Assembly: GCF_004123295.1 (NCBI RefSeq)
Contig: NZ_SDMK01000007.1
Coordinates: 1-34,094, forward strand
DNA from: Silvibacterium dinghuense
GTDB taxonomy: Bacteria; Acidobacteriota; Terriglobia; Terriglobales; Acidobacteriaceae
DNA length: 34,094 bases
Direction of reading: 5' to 3'
Shown here in pieces: positions 31,214-34,094 of this stretch. Position numbers and translations under genes: made by a program. The first letter of the stretch is position 1. The number at the start of each line of letters is the position of its first letter. The notes under the pieces are model-generated. The model did not search any database, had not been told where the DNA came from, and saw nothing but the letters and a program-made list of their open reading frames with translations.

Positions 31214-32638
31214 ATGAACAGGACGATGAACATATTCAGAATTTCCGCGGTATGTCTTGCCACCGTATTTTTTTCTGCAGCCACTTACGCACAGGACCCG
31301 GCCCACGCTACCGAGAAGCGCATGCAGCAACCAGGCAATGACATGGATGGCAAGCCCCGCATTGCTTTCCTTACCCAACGCCTCGGCACCGATCACGCCG
31401 AAGGCATCTCGATGATCGACATGAACGGCGACGGCTTCCTCGACCTGCTCAGCGGCGCGTACTGGTATGAAAACCCCGGAGCCAGAGGCGGCGAGTGGAA
31501 GCAGCACCAGTTCCGCACCGTGGGCATTCACAACGAGTTCGTCTCCGACTGCGGAGAGTGGGTGGTCGATGTAGATCACGATGGCCTGCCGGATCTCGTC
31601 ACCGTAGGTTGGATCTCAAATGGCCTCTGGTGGTATCGCAATCCCGGCCCAAAAGCCACCGCCGCCGGTGAACAATGGAAGGCGGAGAAGATTACCGACA
31701 GCTTCGACACGGAAGGAGGAGCCTTCGCCGACATCAACGGTGACGGCAAACCGGATCTCGCGCTTGCCCATTACAACCGCGCCGGCGTGCTCTGGGTCGA
31801 CTTCGCTGGAAGCAGACCAAAGGTCCACCACGTTGGCAACCATGTGCAGGACGGTCACGGCATCGGCATCGCGGATATCAACGGCGACGGCAAGGCTGAC
31901 ATCCTCACCACGCACGGCTGGTTCGAGCAGGTGGACGCCAGCGCCGACAAGTGGATCTGGCACCCTGACTGGACACTGGGCGATGCGGGTTTCCCCATCC
32001 TCGACTATGACGTGAACCACGACGGACGTATGGACCTCATCTATGGGCAGGGCCACGGCTACGGCCTCTACTGGCTCGAACAGGCTGGCACGCGCGAGCA
32101 TCCGCAGTGGATTCGCCACACCATCGACGAGTCATTCTCGCAGTCGCACGCGCTCGCGCTGCTCGACCTGAACGGCGAAGGCACACCGCTGCTCGTCACG
32201 GGCAAGCGCTATCGCGGCCACTCAGGCGGCGACCCCGGCTCTTATGACCCGACCGTCGTCTATGCCTATCGACTACCGGACTCAGCAGCACTGGCGGCAG
32301 CAAAGTCTCACACCGATAATGGCGCGCCCAGCGAGACGGTGAGCAGCACGATGGTCATCTCCAATCCAACGGCCAATCCAATGTTCGAGCGCATCGCACT
32401 GTCGGTCAACGGCACGGCAACCATTGGCACGCAGATCGTAGCCGCCGACTTCGATCACGATGGCGACCTGGACTTCGCTACCGCCGGGAAGCTTGGCGTG
32501 CACGTCTTCGAAAACCTGAAGATCAATACCGTCAGCAAATCTCTGCGCGAGGAGATGCAACCGATCAACCGCGCATGGCCTTTCCCCGGCGAGGGCTCCG
32601 AGGTGCCTCAGGAAGATGGGCCGCCAGTTCCCCAGTAG
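31214..32638 (+). CDS. Secreted FG-GAP/VCBS-repeat protein
   Basis: A 474-residue exported protein. The signal peptide MNRTMNIFRISAVCLATVFF ends at about ATYAQ (residue 27 or so). The mature part has about seven FG-GAP/VCBS repeats, each with a calcium-type D-x-[ND]-x-DG loop: DMNGDGFLD, DVDHDGLPD, DINGDGKPD, DINGDGKAD, DVNHDGRMD, DLNGEG and DFDHDGDLD. This predicts a beta-propeller with bound Ca2+. ATG 31214 is chosen because AGGAG lies 10 bases upstream and the signal peptide starts there; a frame start at 31166 overlaps the previous gene. Probably an operon partner of the Gfo/Idh/MocA gene; function unknown. Confidence 0.87.
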   Translation: MNRTMNIFRISAVCLATVFFSAATYAQDPAHATEKRMQQPGNDMDGKPRIAFLTQRLGTDHAEGISMIDMNGDGFLDLLSGAYWYENPGARGGEWKQHQFRTVGIHNEFVSDCGEWVVDVDHDGLPDLVTVGWISNGLWWYRNPGPKATAAGEQWKAEKITDSFDTEGGAFADINGDGKPDLALAHYNRAGVLWVDFAGSRPKVHHVGNHVQDGHGIGIADINGDGKADILTTHGWFEQVDASADKWIWHPDWTLGDAGFPILDYDVNHDGRMDLIYGQGHGYGLYWLEQAGTREHPQWIRHTIDESFSQSHALALLDLNGEGTPLLVTGKRYRGHSGGDPGSYDPTVVYAYRLPDSAALAAAKSHTDNGAPSETVSSTMVISNPTANPMFERIALSVNGTATIGTQIVAADFDHDGDLDFATAGKLGVHVFENLKINTVSKSLREEMQPINRAWPFPGEGSEVPQEDGPPVPQ

Positions 32639-32945
32639 CCAGGGCCGCCCCCCCTCCTATCACTCTTTTCATGATCAGACGACCTATGCTCGCCTAAGCT
32701 GTACAACTGGCGCCGCCCCATACTAACCTCGGTCTACCGCCACCCATCGCCCGAGCTCCGCTCGATCCGAACAGCCTGTTGAGACTCCACGCACAGTTGT
32801 TGAGCAACAGTGGATTGTCCAATGTTTTGTACCGATGATGAGGAGAGAGTGTAACGCGTTTACATCTGAGTTCAAGTGCTCAACTTCTATGACTTTTGGG
32901 ATCACTCTACTTTGGCCTGACCGATGTTTTGTAGCAGTTGGATTG

Positions 32946-33794
32946 TTAGTGTAGCGCAGCGATCTCCGGGTTCGGCTCGTCCGACTGCCGAGCGGTTGAT
33001 GCCAGCCATGCTTCCGGCGCGGGTGGTCTGTAGCCGAGCGATGAGTGCGGCCGAACGGTGTTGTAGTGTTTGCGCCAGCGTTCGGCCAACACTCGCAGTT
33101 CTTTGATCGAGTAGAAGATCTCTCCGTTCAGGAACTCATCATGCATCTTCGAGTTGAAGCTCTCGCAGTATCCGTTCTTCCACGGCGAACGGGGTTCGAT
33201 GTACATCGTCTTTGCTCCTGTCTGGGCCAGCCATTTGCGCAGATCGTGCGCCACGAACTCAGGTCCGTTGTCCGAACGAAGGTGCACAGATATGCCCTTA
33301 ATCACCATCACATCCGCCAGAGCTTCGATCACCTGCGCGCTCGACCAACGCCGTTCTACCCGCACCGCAAGAGCCTCGCGGGTATGCTCGTCGATCAGAT
33401 TCAGCGCACGCGCCGTTCTGCCGTCATGCGTTCGCATGCTGACGAAGTCATAGCTCCACCCATGGTTCGGGTGCATCGGTCGCAACCGTACACACGAGCC
33501 ATCGTTGAGCCACAGCCTGCCGCGTGGCTGCTGCTTCTGTGGGACCTTCAGCTCCTCGCGACGCCAGATGCGCTCCACACGATCCTTACCCACCTTCCAG
33601 CCAGCCCGCACCAGAAGAGCCGTGATGCGTCGGTAGCCGTAGCGGCCATACTTGCCGCCCAGAACAACGATGGCCTGTGTTAGTCGATCTTCGTCCTCGC
33701 GCTGTGTCGGACGGTAGCGCTGCGTGCCGCGTGGCTGCTTCAGCACACGGCACGCCCAACGCTCGCCCATGCCCTTTTGCTGCGCATGAGCCAC
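32946..33794 (-). CDS. IS3-family transposase OrfB (DDE integrase domain)
   Basis: The frame is a 282-residue rve-type integrase with the catalytic triad visible: Asp in 'WSYDFVSMRTHDGR', Asp in 'HLRSDNGPEFV', and Glu in 'NGYCESFNSK'. An N-terminal HTH_21 region ('GKYGRYGYRRITALLVRAGWKVGKDRVERI') precedes it. The nominal start at 33794 is GTG; translation more likely arrives by -1 frameshifting from OrfA, since the same frame reads LLSPERRRCAV back to the slip site at 33824-33830. All DDE residues are present, so this copy may be active. Confidence 0.92.
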   Translation of the reverse strand: MAHAQQKGMGERWACRVLKQPRGTQRYRPTQREDEDRLTQAIVVLGGKYGRYGYRRITALLVRAGWKVGKDRVERIWRREELKVPQKQQPRGRLWLNDGSCVRLRPMHPNHGWSYDFVSMRTHDGRTARALNLIDEHTREALAVRVERRWSSAQVIEALADVMVIKGISVHLRSDNGPEFVAHDLRKWLAQTGAKTMYIEPRSPWKNGYCESFNSKMHDEFLNGEIFYSIKELRVLAERWRKHYNTVRPHSSLGYRPPAPEAWLASTARQSDEPNPEIAALH

Positions 33795-33817
33795 CGCACA
33801 GCGCCGTCGTTCAGGGC

Positions 33818-34000
33818 TTAGAAGTTTCCCTCCGCGATGTCCTTCACAACACCATATTCACGACGCCAACGGTAGTACCTCTGCTCCGTGATCGACGCTT
33901 CCTTGCAGGCCAACACCGTCGTCTTCCCATTTGCGATCCCAACCTCCACCTGCCGGAGTAGGTTCACAACCTGCTCAGGGGTATGCCGCTTCCTCGCCAT
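33818..34000 (-). CDS. IS3-family transposase OrfA (short form)
   Basis: A 60-residue HTH_8-type protein, 'HTPEQVVNLLRQVEVGIANGK', 'SITEQRYYRWRREYG', ending KDIAEGNF. Family members are normally near 90-100 residues with a leucine zipper between the 'WRREYGG' and 'LKD' segments; here the two are joined (YGVVKDI), so about 30-35 residues of coiled coil seem missing. The stop lies just after GGGAAAC (minus strand, 33824-33830), a standard X XXY YYZ slip heptamer, so an OrfAB fusion is predicted. Confidence 0.82.
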   Translation of the reverse strand: MARKRHTPEQVVNLLRQVEVGIANGKTTVLACKEASITEQRYYRWRREYGVVKDIAEGNF

Positions 34001-34062
34001 AGCCAGCTCCTTGTACCCAGTTCCTATGATTACAACTGGTACAGATCAAGCCGGGCAGACCA

Positions 34063-34094
34063 AGCTGAATGCGGCCTATACCTGGAGCAAATAC
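34063..34094 (+). CDS. Possible TonB-dependent (Oar-like) receptor fragment interrupted by the IS
   Basis: The last 32 bases read LNAAYTWSKY in one frame, close to the 'AAYTWSKS' segment common in Oar/TonB-dependent receptors of Acidobacteriota. It abuts the IS end at 34062, suggesting the island or IS inserted in such a gene. The stretch is very short and the call is tentative. Confidence 0.3.

Larger units (their letters stand above)
32913..34062 (-). mobile_element. Complete IS3-family insertion sequence (right copy)
   Basis: The element is 1150 bp. Its ends are imperfect inverted repeats: TGGCCTGACCGA starts at 32913, and on the minus strand TGGTCTGCCCGG starts at 34062. The similarity continues for about 30 bases, including TGTAnCAGTTG, and both ends carry the IS3-family TG...CA. 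It encodes OrfA and OrfB on the minus strand. The immediate flanks (...CTT before, AGC... after) do not show a matching 3-4 bp target duplication, which fits an IS acting as one end of a larger transposed or rearranged unit. Confidence 0.88.

Noticed and set aside
1-34094. CRISPR array, tRNA or rRNA genes
   Set aside because: No regularly spaced repeats were seen other than the dispersed dyads, and no tRNA-like cloverleaf or rRNA sequence was recognised by eye.

Overview
The window looks like a stress and low-oxygen accessory island from an Acidobacteriota-type genome (Terriglobia, such as Granulicella, Edaphobacter or Terriglobus relatives). That placement is an inference from gene style: a Tat-exported Gfo/Idh/MocA protein beside an FG-GAP/VCBS protein, DUF5996, encapsulin, and a possible Oar/TonB-receptor fragment at the right edge. 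No rRNA, tRNA or CRISPR array was seen.

The island is framed by two copies of one IS3-family element in opposite orientation. Bases 1-140 are an exact reverse complement of 32913-33052, and the right copy is complete (32913-34062). The 32.8 kb between them therefore has the form of a composite transposon or IS-bounded island. Decayed genes lie near both ends: an epimerase remnant at 141-412 and an alcohol dehydrogenase tail at 29220-29416.

Layout: (1) 718-5151, a general-stress membrane protein, a Kch-type K+ channel, encapsulin and a divergent Dyp peroxidase; (2) 5256-9436, a HicA-like/baeRF-like protein, a DksA/TraR protein, NDH-2 and NAD-formate dehydrogenase; (3) 9541-14298, a degenerate ABC ATPase, a hot-dog thioesterase, a second K+ channel, a UBP zinc finger, DUF5996 and a LysR regulator; (4) 14676-20734, cytochrome bd oxidase (cydAB), a FixJ-like response regulator, and on the other strand a GAF-PAS histidine kinase with two small genes; (5) 21439-26250, an unknown small protein, a histidine phosphatase and a cbpM-dnaJ-grpE-dnaK operon; (6) 26584-29416, a UvrA2-type protein and the dehydrogenase remnant; (7) 29814-32638, the oxidoreductase/FG-GAP pair.

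The main discovery is a repeated regulatory module. An 18-bp dyad, roughly NYTATA-N6-YATRAT, occurs at least ten times (an eleventh is weaker). It lies only in gaps upstream of island genes, and each strong copy is followed, centre to centre 34 or 35 bp downstream, by a -10-like hexamer of the form TAnnnT (TACATC at one site). This is the geometry of a class II activator site overlapping -35. It predicts one regulon covering stress protein, encapsulin-kch, Dyp, baeRF-like, ndh-dksA, fdh, cydAB-regulator, the unknown gene-phosphatase pair and dnaK. The FixJ-like regulator and histidine kinase encoded inside the island are the natural candidates for controlling it. Functionally, FDH, NDH-2 and cytochrome bd would make a short formate-to-oxygen respiratory chain, accompanied by peroxidase, chaperones, K+ channels and DNA repair: a portable hypoxia/redox survival package.
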